64,000 nucleotides of DNA. Origin: Mimachlamys varia (Eukaryota > Mollusca > Bivalvia > Pectinida > Pectinidae). Location: positions 6,443,282 through 6,507,281 of the forward strand of contig OX392536.1 of NCBI GenBank assembly GCA_947623455.1. The letters are read 5' to 3'. The stretch's first letter is position 1; each line of letters opens with the position of its first letter. A program made the position numbers and the translations under genes. The notes beneath the pieces are model-generated. The model worked only from the letters and a program-made list of their open reading frames with translations, was not told the origin of the DNA and did no database searches. This document shows positions 26,013 through 59,400 of this stretch, in pieces.

Positions 26013-27036
26013 ACATATATAGCCAAAACACTATATCTTATTAAGAGAGTCATCCTCAAGTTGTCTCCCTTTTTGGTAGATAATTACGCCAATATCATTT
26101 CGACATTCTTAGTTTAGAAGGGGGATGTGTTTTCAGCATACAGTTTCCTGCCATTTTGGAAATGTTGGTATTCTAGAAATTTATAATGACGTCATAATTT
26201 CTCGAACATCTACTGAATTAGCTGTCACAGTATGTAAATATAATCAACTGCACAGTATTTTCTACAATCCATCAGTTTTTAAAGATTAAGTCTTAGAGTA
26301 TTTCGTACAAATATATTTTATCCTTCAGGCATCACTTAATATCTTGATTTAATAACAATTAACAATCAAAATATTGGTTAACAATTAAAATATTAATATC
26401 TTCTCAACAAAAGTTTCTGTCACAGACAAACAAAAATATGAATCAATATTTTGCTCCACTCCATGGATGACGAAAGAACAAAAATCAAGTGAAATCATCA
26501 TAATGACTTTGTAAAAAAAAGATTAACTTTATAATAAATATCTTACTAAAATAGAAGACTCGTCCTATTCTTTAACACATTTTTTCCCTTGAAATACCTG
26601 GGTTTATATTTGTACCACCCCAAAATCAAAATCATAACCAAATACTGTTACCATGTCAGTATTCTGTTTCAGAATATGAAATTTTTCTTTATACCATACA
26701 ATTAACAGTTGATCAATATGCAACATATTTGATATTGTTAAACATTCAATGCAAGTACTCTCTCTTATGTAAAATCATACAAGTGCAACATTTCATAAAG
26801 ATGCAAGAGGACCTACATCATAGAGGTCATAGCAATCATTGAACAATCACATTTGACCAGGTTTAAATATGCAAATAGGTGTTTTTATATGGACTAGGTG
26901 ATTTATAAACAAGTTTATATAGGCATAGTATAATTGGCTTTGAATATCTCGGGTGCAAGTCCTGCGAGTCTCAATTCAGAGGGATAGCAACTTAATTATG
27001 TTATATGATATGCCCAGAAAATCTACTGAAGTTCTG
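26013..27036. other. Probable 3' UTR / downstream region of the HECTD2-like gene
   Basis: AT-rich DNA directly downstream of the HECT stop codon. No coding is seen. The position makes a 3' UTR likely, but its end could not be fixed from a clear poly(A) signal. Confidence 0.35.
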
Positions 27037-47625
<20,589 letters not shown>

Positions 47626-48394
47626 CTACAAAATTAAAAAAAAAAAAATAAGTACAACGAATAAACAAGCTAATTCGTGGAATTTATGTCCCCCGCTTCA
47701 GGGCCACTTGGGGGGAAAGATCATGTGCGAAATTTGGCAATGGAAATTGGCTGAGCCGTTTATGCATTAAACATTTGACTGTCTTATGAGGAAATTAGAG
47801 CAAATAATATCGTGTGTGAAGTCATTTTTGTACATAATACTGGTTTAGGGCAAGGGAAAGGGCATAATGAATTATATGGAAAGTTAAAAATTGATCAGAA
47901 AACGTGTAATATTTGTAAAATATTATTTCCTCTTGTGACACCTTACAAAATGTGACGAAAATCGAACTCATTCGAGATACTTGAATAATAAGTATCCTCA
48001 ACAAGTTTGATGAAAATCGAATTATTCCTTCAAAAGATAGAGCACGGAAAGCAATTTTTTGTACATAATGCTTTCATTTGGCAATGAAAGGGACAAAACT
48101 CTGTCGGATTCCAAAGAAAGTTGAGATACGACATCCAAACCCGTAATATATGTTAAACATCATTACCTTATATAATATTCTACAGAATTTAAAGTGAATT
48201 AAATAAAAAACATAAGAGTTATGGCATTTTGTACATGATGCCTATATTTGGTGATAAAAGGGGGATTACTCCATAAAATATGCGCGGAATTTCACGAAAA
48301 TCGAACTCATCCGAGGTACTTGGATGATAAGTATCCTGACCAAGTTTAATGAAAATCGGATTATTCCTTCAAAAGATAGAGCACGGAAACGAAG

Positions 48395-48460
48395 TGTGAC
48401 AGACAGACGGACAGAGGGACGGACGGAGGGACGGACAGAGAGACGGACGGACCCACGGTT
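48395..48460. repeat. Simple repeat GACGGACAGAGG-type
   Basis: A degenerate ACGGACGGAGGGACGG run. It follows a dispersed segment with GAAAATCGGATTATTCCTTC that occurs twice (about 48010 and 48350), as at the end of a bivalve retroelement-like repeat. Confidence 0.55.
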
Positions 48461-48484
48461 TGATAGTTAAGTGACATTGTCCGT

Positions 48485-50325
48485 AAAATTTATGTGGCAG
48501 AAATTATGTGACTTTATGAAGTGTTCTAACAAATTGATAGTTGTGTGACATCTAAGCTGTGTCACATAAATCAAAGTAAAGTGTCACATGAATCAAAGTA
48601 AAGTGTCACATAAATCAAAGTAAGGATTGTCGCATAAATGAACGAAAACTATCTAACATAATTAAACCAAAGTCCAGTGTGTCACACAAATAAAAGTAGA
48701 CTGTGTCACATGAATCATGTAGACTGTGTCACATGAATCAAAGTAAAGTGTGTCACACAAATAAAACTAGACTGTGTCACATGAATCAGGTAGACTGTGT
48801 CACATAAATCATGTTGACTGTCACATGAATCAGGTAGACTGTGTCACATGAATCATGTAGACTGTGTCACATGAATCAAAGTCAAGTGTGTCACACAAAT
48901 ATAAGTAGACTGTGTCACATAAATGTCTAGTGTGTCACATAAATCAGGTAGACTGTGTCACATAAATCAGGTAGACTGTGTCACATCAATGTCTAGTGTG
49001 TCACATAAATCAGGTAGACTGTGTCACATAAATCAGGTAGACTGTGTCACATGAATCAAAGTAAAGTGTGTCACATAAATCAGGTAGACTGTGTCACATA
49101 AATCAGGTAGACTGTGTCACATAAATCAGGTAGACTGTGTCACATAAATCAGGTAGACTGTGTCACATCAATGTCTAGTGTGTCACATAAATCAGGTAGA
49201 CTGTGTCACATCAATCAGGTAGACTGTGTCACATAGATCAGGTAGACTGTGTCACATAAATCAGGTAGACTGTGTCACATGAATCATGTAGACTGTCACA
49301 TGAATCAAAGTAAAGTGTGTCACACAAATAAAAGTAGATTGTGTCACATGAATCAGGTAGACTGTGTCACATAAATCATGTTGACTGTGTCACATAAATC
49401 AGGTAGACTGTGTCACATGAATCATGTAGACTGTCACATGAATCAAAGTAAAGTGTGTCACACAAATAAAAGTAGATTGTGTCACATGAATCAGGTAGAC
49501 TGTGTCACATAAATCATGTTGACTGTGTCACATAAATCAGGTAGACTGTGTCACATAAATCAGGTAGACTGTGTCACATTAATGTCTAGTGTGTCACATG
49601 AATCAGGTAGACTGTGTCACATGAATCAAAGTAAAGTGTGTCACATATATAAAACTAGACTGTCACATAAATCATGTTGACTGTGTCACATGAATCAGGT
49701 AGACTGTGTCACATAAATTATGTTGACTGTGTCACATGAATCAAAGTAAAGTGTGTCACATAAATAAAACTAGACTGTGTCACATAAATCAGGTAGAATG
49801 TGTCACATGAATCAAAGTAAAGTGTGTCACACAAATAAAACTAGACTGTGTCACATGAATCAGGTAGACTGTGTCACATAAATAAGGTAGATTGTGTCAC
49901 ATAAATCAGGTAGACTGTCCCATTAATGTCTAGTGTGTCACATAAATAAAAGTAGACTGTGTCACATGAATCAGGTAGACTGTGTCACATGAATCAAAGT
50001 AAAGTGTGTCACATAAATAAAACTAGACTGTGTCACATGAATCAGGTAGACTGTGTCACATAAATCAGGTAGACTGTGTCACATAAATCATGTTGACTGT
50101 GTCACATGAATCAGGTAGACTGTATGTGTCACATGAATCAAAGTTAAGTGTGTCACACAAATAAAATTAAAATGTGTCATATAAATCCAAGTATAATCTG
50201 TCACATAAATGAAAGTTAACAGTGTCACATGAATCAAAGTATCGTGCCAAATAAACCAGTGTGTCACTTAAATCATTAAAACTGTCACATAAGTCAAAGC
50301 AAAGAGTGTCACATCAATCATATCC
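48485..50325. repeat. Second 23-bp tandem array (about 80 units)
   Basis: The consensus unit is GTGTCACATAAATCAGGTAG followed by ACT, 23 bp. Variants carry ATGAATCAAAGTAAA, ACAAATAAAACTAG or ATCAATGTCTAGT. Multi-unit blocks repeat (for example around 49270-49390 and 49420-49530). It lies upstream of the first visible HECTD2-like exon. Confidence 0.95.
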
Positions 50326-51428
50326 AGCAGGTTTGGTTGTAATTCACAGTGGACTTGTCTCAACAAAACTTGCAAATTGATGGTGATGGTGTCGGTGTAG
50401 TTCCTCATTTACAATCTATTGTGCATCATGTTTTAGGTCTGATAAAGTTGAAGCGAGAACAAAAACTACTTTTGATAATGCAACATTTGTAGTGTAATTC
50501 TCTTTAGAATCTAACAGCTGTATAAAGTTCAAAATGTTGGTTAGGAACATTTTAGTCACATATTTATACTAATAAAAGAAAAGTTTCTATTCTTGTTTCA
50601 ACACAAAATGTTGGAGCAATGTTCTCCTAAAAAGTTAAAAAGGGGGGGGGGGGGATTCCTTTGTTGAGACTGCAGAATTCCTTTGTTGAGACTGCAGAAA
50701 TATGTTAATCAATATGAAAAAGAGCATCAAAATGCCTTTCAGAAATGAAATAGTGCAAGAATATACACCAAATGAAAGATAAATGATAATATTAAAGTTC
50801 AAACTTTGTGCCAAATACAGAAATTCAAGATTTTTTTGTAATTTCAAAACATTTGTTTATCTGGAGAATTCCATTAAAGTTATTAAATTCTACACCTAAA
50901 GAAATAACACTATAAAATGTTTTGATACTCATTCAAAATACATTCAACAAAGGAATGTCATGAAATCTCATTGATTCTTTACTCAAAGAAAGAAGTTACA
51001 AACAGTTTATATTTTAATTCATTTAATCAAATTTGCAAACATAAACAAAAATTCCATGGACATTTTTCCACTTTCTAATTATGCAGACAATTGGGCAGTT
51101 CACCAGACTTCAATCAGATAAATCTTAAAAATGGGCTGATAACATATAAGCTCCGCCTATTCTTTAAACAAATACACAATAATAATTCAATAATAAACAA
51201 ATAAGTGGAATTCATATCCCCTGCTTTCAGGAAATATGATTGTACTTGACGGAGCCCTTAAAGGTCATTTGACCTTGTTACAAAATTTGCAGAAAATCAG
51301 TCAATATTCCACAGAAACATCAGAAGAAGAATTTCTAGTAAATCAAGGGGCATCAACTCCACTAAACAAGGTTTGATAGATAGATAAGATATTGGGTCAA
51401 TTACTTTAAAGTGTGATTGAATACAATG

Positions 51429-51759
51429 CAACTCAATGGAATCCTCTTAATGTCATGTTCCATTTGTCAGGCAAAAATGTGACATTAAGAGGAATGTGAC
51501 ATTAACAATTGAAAGCATTTTCAATCATTTTCATCATCAAATCATTGTTAGACAATTACTTGAAACAATATTTCTGTTCAGTTGTCATTTTAACTTTGAC
51601 CTATTGTTTGAACAAAATATCAAGCAGTTATCCAGAAAGAGTTAATTGGCTAACATAAGGCATATCAAATGATGCCTGATGGTATAATCCTGTAACAAGA
51701 AAACATGATATTAAGCAGAAAGTGACATTAAACCAATACATTAAGTGGTTTCCACTGTA
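51429..51759. mobile_element. TA-flanked Tc1/mariner-like MITE, copy 4 (diverged)
   Basis: CAACTCAATGGAATCCTCTT and AAGTGGTTTCCACTGTA form diverged inverted ends. Internal ATGTGACATTAAGAGGAATG ties it to the other copies. Confidence 0.5.
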
Positions 51760-52087
51760 AAAAAAGTAATTGTTAACTTAGATTTCTATTTAATCCTTGT
51801 GTACGGACAACAAAAAATATTCATGCAAGAATGCAAATAACATCATTTAGCAATTCACATACATAAAATTTACAAACAGGATGATTGATCATTTTTGTTA
51901 TGGAATAAAAAAAGATGTTCATGCAAGAATGCAAATAACATCATTTTATATAATAGCAATTCATGTACATTACCAAATCATCAAAGTTTTCCAAAACAAA
52001 TACATTTTATCCATATTTAATACTATCTATTCCACCTGTCTGGTGCAAGTAAATAATAGACCCAGACAAATTGTATCAGTACATGCG

Positions 52088-52159
52088 TCAGTTGTCCTCC
52101 TCTAGTCTAACGTGCTGAGTTTGGTCATTATGTCCAGTCCCAAGCTCATCCACTATGAA
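52088..52159 (-). CDS. Possible orphan terminal exon
   Basis: After a plausible acceptor (a pyrimidine-rich tract ending CACCTTAG) the minus strand reads 23 codons, FIVDELGTGHNDQTQHVRLE plus EDN, then TGA. The composition looks coding, but no family is recognised and no upstream partner exon was found. It could be an alternative 3' exon of the gene to the right, part of an unseen gene, or chance. Confidence 0.25.
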   Translation of the reverse strand, partial: FIVDELGTGHNDQTQHVRLEEDN

Positions 52160-53058
52160 CTAAGGTGTTAGAAACGCATTCAATTGTCTTGCCACAGGAT
52201 AACAAAGGTGAACTTGACACAGTCATCTAGGTCAATCAAAGGGCAACAAAATAGATCAATTTTTGACCACTTTCATCCTGTGTCTGCAATCAAGCACTTT
52301 TGTATCAGAGGGAGAATGCTTTTATTGATACACAGGAACTCAAGTTATTGCATACAAACCTATGTGCAAATGGCACAGGCAACACTGGCATCAGTCTTTT
52401 GTATTAATATTCAAATAAATTGTATAGACCTCAGCATTCAAATGAATAAACAATCCATGAACATATTCTCAATGTCCTTTGGGAGTTCCACATCATAACT
52501 GATTAATAATATAAGCATTGTGAATACAATGAAATGGAGTTGAAATGTCATATTCTTCTATGTCCTGAAATAAAGTTTTATGTGCCGTAATTTTCATACT
52601 AACAAATCAAGAAGAACTTTTGGTATGTTATTCATCACATTTTGAGAATTACAAGGTCTACTAGGTTTTAATTTTACAATGTCAAATAAGAGTTCAAAAT
52701 GAATTTTGTCAGTATTGCCAAAAATAAAGACATTTACGTCAAATGTGCAGTAAAATGAATATACACTTAGACTAAGAAGCCAAGCAGTGATCTACAATCT
52801 TGAAAAAGATGTATTTTCATCTAAACATACATATAACATCAGAAACAAGATTTTTTTATAGTGCATAAATTCTGTGTTGTTACTATAAAGCATCATACAT
52901 AGTTTTCTGTGCCTTTGAATGATTTTCACAATTTAATTTATCAAAACTGGTGGGTTTCAATAGTCCTATTTAAAAGATAGACTTGAACCGGAAGAAAAAA
53001 TGTCTATAACGTTATATTTTCCCACTTGTGGAGAAACCATTGTCTCTTTTTTCGTTCG

Positions 53059-53440
53059 CTACTTGCTATGGTTTATATTTGAGATTTTTTTAATAATAAG
53101 GTGATTCTGTCTCCTATGAATTTCACCATTGTTCCTTCTGCTCTTCAGTTTTACTTCTTCTATATACTTTGCCCTGGGTGTTGTTTTAGTACACAAATAC
53201 TCTTTAAAGTATTTCTTGATCTCTTCATTTTCAGCGATCGACCAACGTTTCCTGCATGTTTGCCTTTTTTTCTTTTTGTGCTGCACGGGATTCCCGCCAT
53301 CATCTGTATCCATTTCTTCATTGCAATTCTGTTCATCATCATCATCATCACCATCATCCGATTTTTCTTCTTCAAGAATCTTCTCTGTCTGGAAGACATC
53401 TGCAACTTCTTCGCATTCAAGTGAGTCAGTTGGGAAGGAC
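53059..53440 (-). CDS. Recombinase-like gene, terminal exon
   Basis: Encodes SFPTDSLECEEVADVFQTEK, an acidic run with eight aspartates among nine residues around DDGDDDDDE, and a KKKKRQ basic patch. The C-terminal module is KRWSIAENEEIKKYFKEYL...RRQNHLIIKKI, followed by TAG at 53059-53061. The last module looks like a small helical DNA- or chromatin-binding tail. The acceptor is GTGACAG. Confidence 0.85.
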
Positions 53441-56400
53441 CTGTCACATAAACAGTTTACCTTGAGGAAATCAAGTACATATACAAAACATTTCTGAAGA
53501 ATTGATGTCACACAGTGAGGAAAGTAATTTCAAATAATGAAAAGTCATCATGAAGGTTCCAAATAAGTATTTAATAACTAATTCTCATGACAAATATTTT
53601 TTTGTGGACCATGGACACAGGGTTATTTCATTAGCCTACTATATGATAATGTTGGGTTAAAATTTTTGGGTTTGTATACCGATCTCAACGACTATAAACA
53701 ATATCAGCTTGTTGTGGACCACCTTCTGTAAAAGTGCTTTCACGAAGCAGATTTGTCGGTAAAAAAAACCCTTTTCTTCCTACAGTTAGAAAATAATCAC
53801 AATGCATGTTATTATGCAGCATTTGTGAACACATCGGCTGCTTTGTGAAAGGAGAACTGAGATAGGACTGGGAACGATATAAGTGGTCAGTATAATTTTG
53901 TTTACTGTAAACGGTAAAAGATCATCGTTAAGTACTCACAAATCCTTTGGTTCATCATCAGTTTTCTCTTGGTCAGGAAACACAATGTCTGAAATGATTT
54001 GCAGATGAAAATAAATATTCAGCCAAGTTGATAGTAAACAAATGTAAAAGGATCATTATTTATTAAAGCAGTAAATACTGTAATGGGAACCTTTACAACT
54101 GTCCCCTAAACAACATCACAGTCTATCATTGTGTTCAGTATCCCTCATAACCCCTACGTACCAATGTTCATCTTTTTCTAGCAACATCTAAATTTCGACC
54201 AATCAGAGACCTCCATTTTGTTACCATGCAAATGAAAATCAATCTTTTCGCAATCATTAACTCGTTCGGCATCCCTTTGAACTCCTGTGTACTAATTTTC
54301 TCCAAAATCGGAAAACAGGAAGTAGGCCCTGGTGGCCATCTTGGAATTCCAATCCCACAAAAAACATTGACAAAAAGTTAGTTTCACCTACCCAATGAAA
54401 ATGTTACAATAATATTTCTTTATTACCAGAACAAATTTCAAATTACTTTTGGAATAAATATTTGAATACAATTCTGAAAATACCTCTTATGTCTACCTCC
54501 TCCAATCGCTTTCCTTTGAATTTAGACATCAAATTCAAATCTTGTACAAGAAGCATCTTTGAAACTTGGGTCCTCTCCAGGAGTCCAGACATCTGCCTAT
54601 AGTGTTCTTTATGAACAGCTTTGGTATGTCCAAGATGATTCAAAATCCAATCCATCTGATTTTTATCAAGGTTCAACATCTGTTTCAAACAGGACAAAAA
54701 CAATGATCATGTCAGACATCATCAGCAAGCTTCATAGTCACAAATGGTGAATAAATTATGAGGGACTATTCAATGATAAATATTGGAAGAGGAGGTATTA
54801 AATTTAAACCTGAATTCTGAGTTGCACAAATATTTGGATAGTAAAATACAGTAGAACTCGGTTAACTCAAACTTGAAGGGACCTCGAGAAAATTTTCGAG
54901 TTATCAGAGTGTTCAAATGCCAATTACCCGCGCCCGGCGCCCTTATTAGGGAAAATACGGTACTAATGTTGACTGTTACAATATGCTACAGGATATCTCA
55001 ATTGAATAACATTAAAAATCTTTCTTAATGTTGACTGCAGTTGAAAAGAGAATTTGTAGCGCCAATACACAAATTCATGTAAAAATTAACATTTTTCGGA
55101 GATTGGTAAGCACTCCAAAATCCAAAAAGTTGGCACTTCGAATTATACGAACATTTTATATACGTCGTCTCTCATTCAGACCAAAATTTCACTTTATCTC
55201 TTCCCAAGTTTTGTGAATTCAAAGTTTTTGAGTCCTTTTAAAAAGATTAAGAGGTATTCCGCCGGGACCGACAAAGTATGTATTAAGTCAGATTGTCGAG
55301 TTTTCTTAATTCATATTAACCAAGTTCCACTGTATCTACAAAAATGCCATCCATAATTCATACGGTTAAATAACATTATACCTGTGTCAGAGTGGCTGTA
55401 TACTTTCTCATCGACACAGACGTAATTTTGTGGGGTGCTGTCAGGTTTAGTTCACTACAAATCTTCTTTAAGGACTCGTAGGCCCGTGCGTAATTGTTGG
55501 CTGAAATTATGAAAAAGTCAATAAAGTCATTCCTTGATATATTATTAACAAACAAGAGATTACAAAGGGATTTTGATGTTCACCATCAATTGACTTCAGT
55601 TGGTTCTTGGAGATATGACAGGGTGTTATATTTTTTGTTTCTCCTTTATATTCTACTGTATTAACAAAGGGATCTTGATGCCAGCATCAATTGATCTTAA
55701 TTGGTTCTTTCAAAGCAGGATGTTAATTTGTCGATGGATGCCAGACGCCACAGTATGATATAAGCTTACCTTGGTCCGAAGGACTTCGGACCAAGTGAGC
55801 TAATAACATACTATAACTGTCTAAACCAACGATTGCTGCCTGTTGACCAGGTTGTTTTCTAAATTGTGGCAAACGGCACAAGGAAATAGGGAGGAAGGTG
55901 GAATCTATATATGAAATATGTGAAAGAGCAATCCAATTCTTTTTCAGATATAAAGATGACATGATTTGTTTAAAGACTGACAAGGTTGAAAGTGACCTTA
56001 AATACTAACCAGAATTGGGGAATAGGTAAGGATTGCCTGGTGTGATCCCTGCTTCTTTTCTGTTTTTTCCATCTGCCAGAAAAGCTAATGCCTCCTTTGT
56101 GTCACCAGGAATCAAAACAGGAACAGGTCTGCCTCTCTGCAAAGTTACAAACATACCAACAAATTACTTGTGATGATTATGGGGGGAAAATCAATTGCAA
56201 CAGTAAACCTTAAGAAGGTTAATTTCTGTGACTAGTACACAGAAAGGAACATATTTTCTGAATTTAGCATTTTGCAGCTAGAATTTTTGTATTTATAACT
56301 TAATTTTGAAGAAAATTTTTCCAAAATTACCATGCTTCTCTATTTCAGGTAAAATATATTTTTGTATCAACAAGAGGCCCATGGGCCTAAACGGTCAACT

Positions 56401-59400
56401 GACAAACACTTACAGCAGGGACACCTACATTCCAATCAATCAAACCAGCCTCATTGCCATAAATTGTCTGTCAACAAGCAATGATGTTTCAGCCTGTCAT
56501 CTTAGCATGCTACAGCACGAATATCATGTCTATGGGCCTTTTGGTTATTGAGAAAAAGTTGTTTAAAGTTTTTAGCCTATTTGACCCCTGTGACCTTGAA
56601 TGAAGGTCAAGGTCATTCATTTGAACAAACATGGTAGTCCTTCATCCCAGCATGCTATAGACCAAATTTGAGTACCCTGGGCGTTTCGGTTCTTAAGAAG
56701 TCGATGGAATGACTATGGGTCATCCTGACCCATCAGGTCAATAACAATAACAACAATAACAGGCTTTAATTATGCAGCGAGTTAATCGTTATATTAAAAT
56801 TATGTATGTAAATACTTCTGATTTATTGACATTCATCACAGGTTTTTTAAGTATGATTTACCTACCTTCCCTCTGACTTTCATCAGGTCTTGTGTTTCCA
56901 AAAGTTTTTTCTCAACTTCTGAAAGATCTCCTGCCAATGACTCATCAACTGCATCTAGGCCTTTGCTCCTGGAAGCATAGCTCTGGAGTCTGAAAAAAAT
57001 GTTTCCCTTACTGTTTGAAAATCCACATGAAAACCACTTTACCTTCATTTAAAAGTTTATATTTAACACAAGTCAGCATATACTTTTTAACACTCTCTCA
57101 GTTTCCCCCCTTGGTCAAATATAGATACTATTTACAAAGAAATGCATTAAGAAGTGTTAATTTGGCCAACAACACCGAAAGAAATGTTTTACCAAGTGTG
57201 AATTTTAAAAAACACTGAAAGAAATGTTTTACCAAGTGTAGATTTGGCCAACAACAACACCCCCTCCTCCTTTTATCCTTTAAATGCACTTACTTGATGA
57301 CCTCTAATTCACCAGAGCGTCTCTTGTTATACAGTAAAAGTCTGGTCTGAGCAGCAACAATGACTTTAGTGAAGTTTTCTGCATTCAATGGAACATTCTT
57401 CAATGTTTCTATAAGATATTTCGTCAATTTTTCTATGTCCTCTGGAGTTGGCAGCTCTTTTACTTCTTCATACTTTCTTCGATTTAAAATTGCTCTTGCT
57501 GTTGTTGCAACTTTTTCTTTCCATTCAACTTCCATCAAAGACAGAAATGCTTTCGACTCCAATGCTTCCTTCGTCTCAAATCCCTCATTCATTACTATCA
57601 TTGCCCATTTGGAATTTAGCAGTCTCTGTATATCATACTTGAGTTTGATTGCATTGCTAGGTGCACCCAAATCTTCCAAGTCATCAGCCACAGGAAAAGA
57701 ACACTTTAGAGCACCCAGCACAACATCATTGAAAAATTGTGGTCGTAGAAAGTCCCACATTTGCTGCTGGCATTGGTTGGTTTCAGATGTATCCCTCTCT
57801 TCACTATCTTTAGCATCTTGATTCTCATCATCGACTTTCCCGTCTTGTGACTGTAACTTTCGAAGGTGTTGAAGTAACCTACCGCATAATCGCATCCTTG
57901 CACTTGCGTATAACTTTCTTTTTTCAATATTACCAACATTACGTTTGAGCCAACTCTCACCAAGGGCAACAATCAGGGGATCTGTTCTGGCCGTCTTGGA
58001 AACCTCATCATCAGTCATAATAGGTAATACTTCTTTTTTCACCAGTTCTGATTTGCAGCTAACATGTCCTGCAAGTATTTGTGATTGTACAATTAAGTCC
58101 CGTTTTTTGGCTTTCCTTCTTGGCCCTGTTAATTTATTCTTTGCACAATTTCTATAGTGCACTTTAATGCCTTTGAGTTGGACCCACTCTCTACAGAGAG
58201 GACAGGGGCCATACGAAGAAACTTTGAATATCTCCTCTCTAGATCTTCTAGCAACTATGAGTTCCCCTTTACCTTTTTCAATTACTTTTCGATTGTGCTT
58301 ATCATCTCCTTTTTTCCGTAATTCTGTAAAATTTGGATGGCTGCTTTGCAGAATCTCTTTAACTTCTTCTCTATTTCTATGTGTCTTCAGGTGTAAATTG
58401 ATGTGCAAAACTATTTTCCCACAGTAGAAACATGCATGCCTGTTGTCATAGCATCTTTTTCCTTTCATTACCTTTGGCTGATATTTCTTTATGTATATTT
58501 CCTTTTCATCTTGATCTCTTATGATTTCATCATCCTCAAACTTTGAAGTACTGGTATTTGGCTTACTGATTCTGACATTATCATCCTCATCATGATCAAT
58601 GGTTTCCATCTGATCCTTAGAAAACATCCCGTTATCGGATTTGAAGCAAGCAATGTTAATATCCCAGTCCTGATCATTTTCATCACTCACAATGGTTTCC
58701 GTCCGATGCTTCAAGAACTTACTTTTCTTGGATTTTGGGCGAGCAATGTTAATCTCTCTGTCATCATCATTTTCATCACTGACAATGTCATCTATCTGAC
58801 GCTTCAAAAACTTCCTATTCTTGGATTTTGTGCTAGCAATACTGATCTCGCTGTCCTCATCAATTTCATCACTGACAATGTCATCTATCCGACGCTTCAA
58901 AAACTTCCTTTTCTTGGATTTTGGGCGAGCAATGTTAATCTCACTGTCCTCATCACTTTCATCACTGACAATGTCATCTATCTGACGATTCACAGACTTC
59001 CTATTCTTGGATTTTGGGCGAGCAATGTTAATCTCACTGTCCTCATCATTTTCATCACTGACAATGTCATCTATCTGACGCTTCAAAAACTTCCTATTCT
59101 TGGATTTTGTGCTAGCAATATTGATCTCGCTGTCCTCATCAATTTCATCACTGACAATGTCATCTATCCGACGCTTCAAAAACTTCCTTTTCTTGGATTT
59201 TGGGCGAGCAATGTTAATCTCACTGTCCTCATCATTTTCATCACTGACAATGTCATCTATCTGACGATTCACAGACTTCCTATTCTTGGATTTTGGGCGA
59301 GCAATGTTAATCTCACTGTCATCATCATTTTCATCACTGACAATGTCATCTATCTGACGATTCACAGACTTCCTATTCTTGGATTTTGGGCGAGCAATGT

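Larger units (their letters stand above)
50326..53058. other. No confirmed gene; AT-rich with MITE and repeats
   Basis: Holds a G-run with a duplicated ATTCCTTTGTTGAGACTGCA motif (50650-50700), a diverged TA-flanked MITE (51429-51759), a duplicated ATGCAAGAATGCAAATAACA segment (51823 and 51917), and the doubtful exon at 52088-52159. The missing HECTD2-like 5' exons were sought here and not found. Confidence 0.45.
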
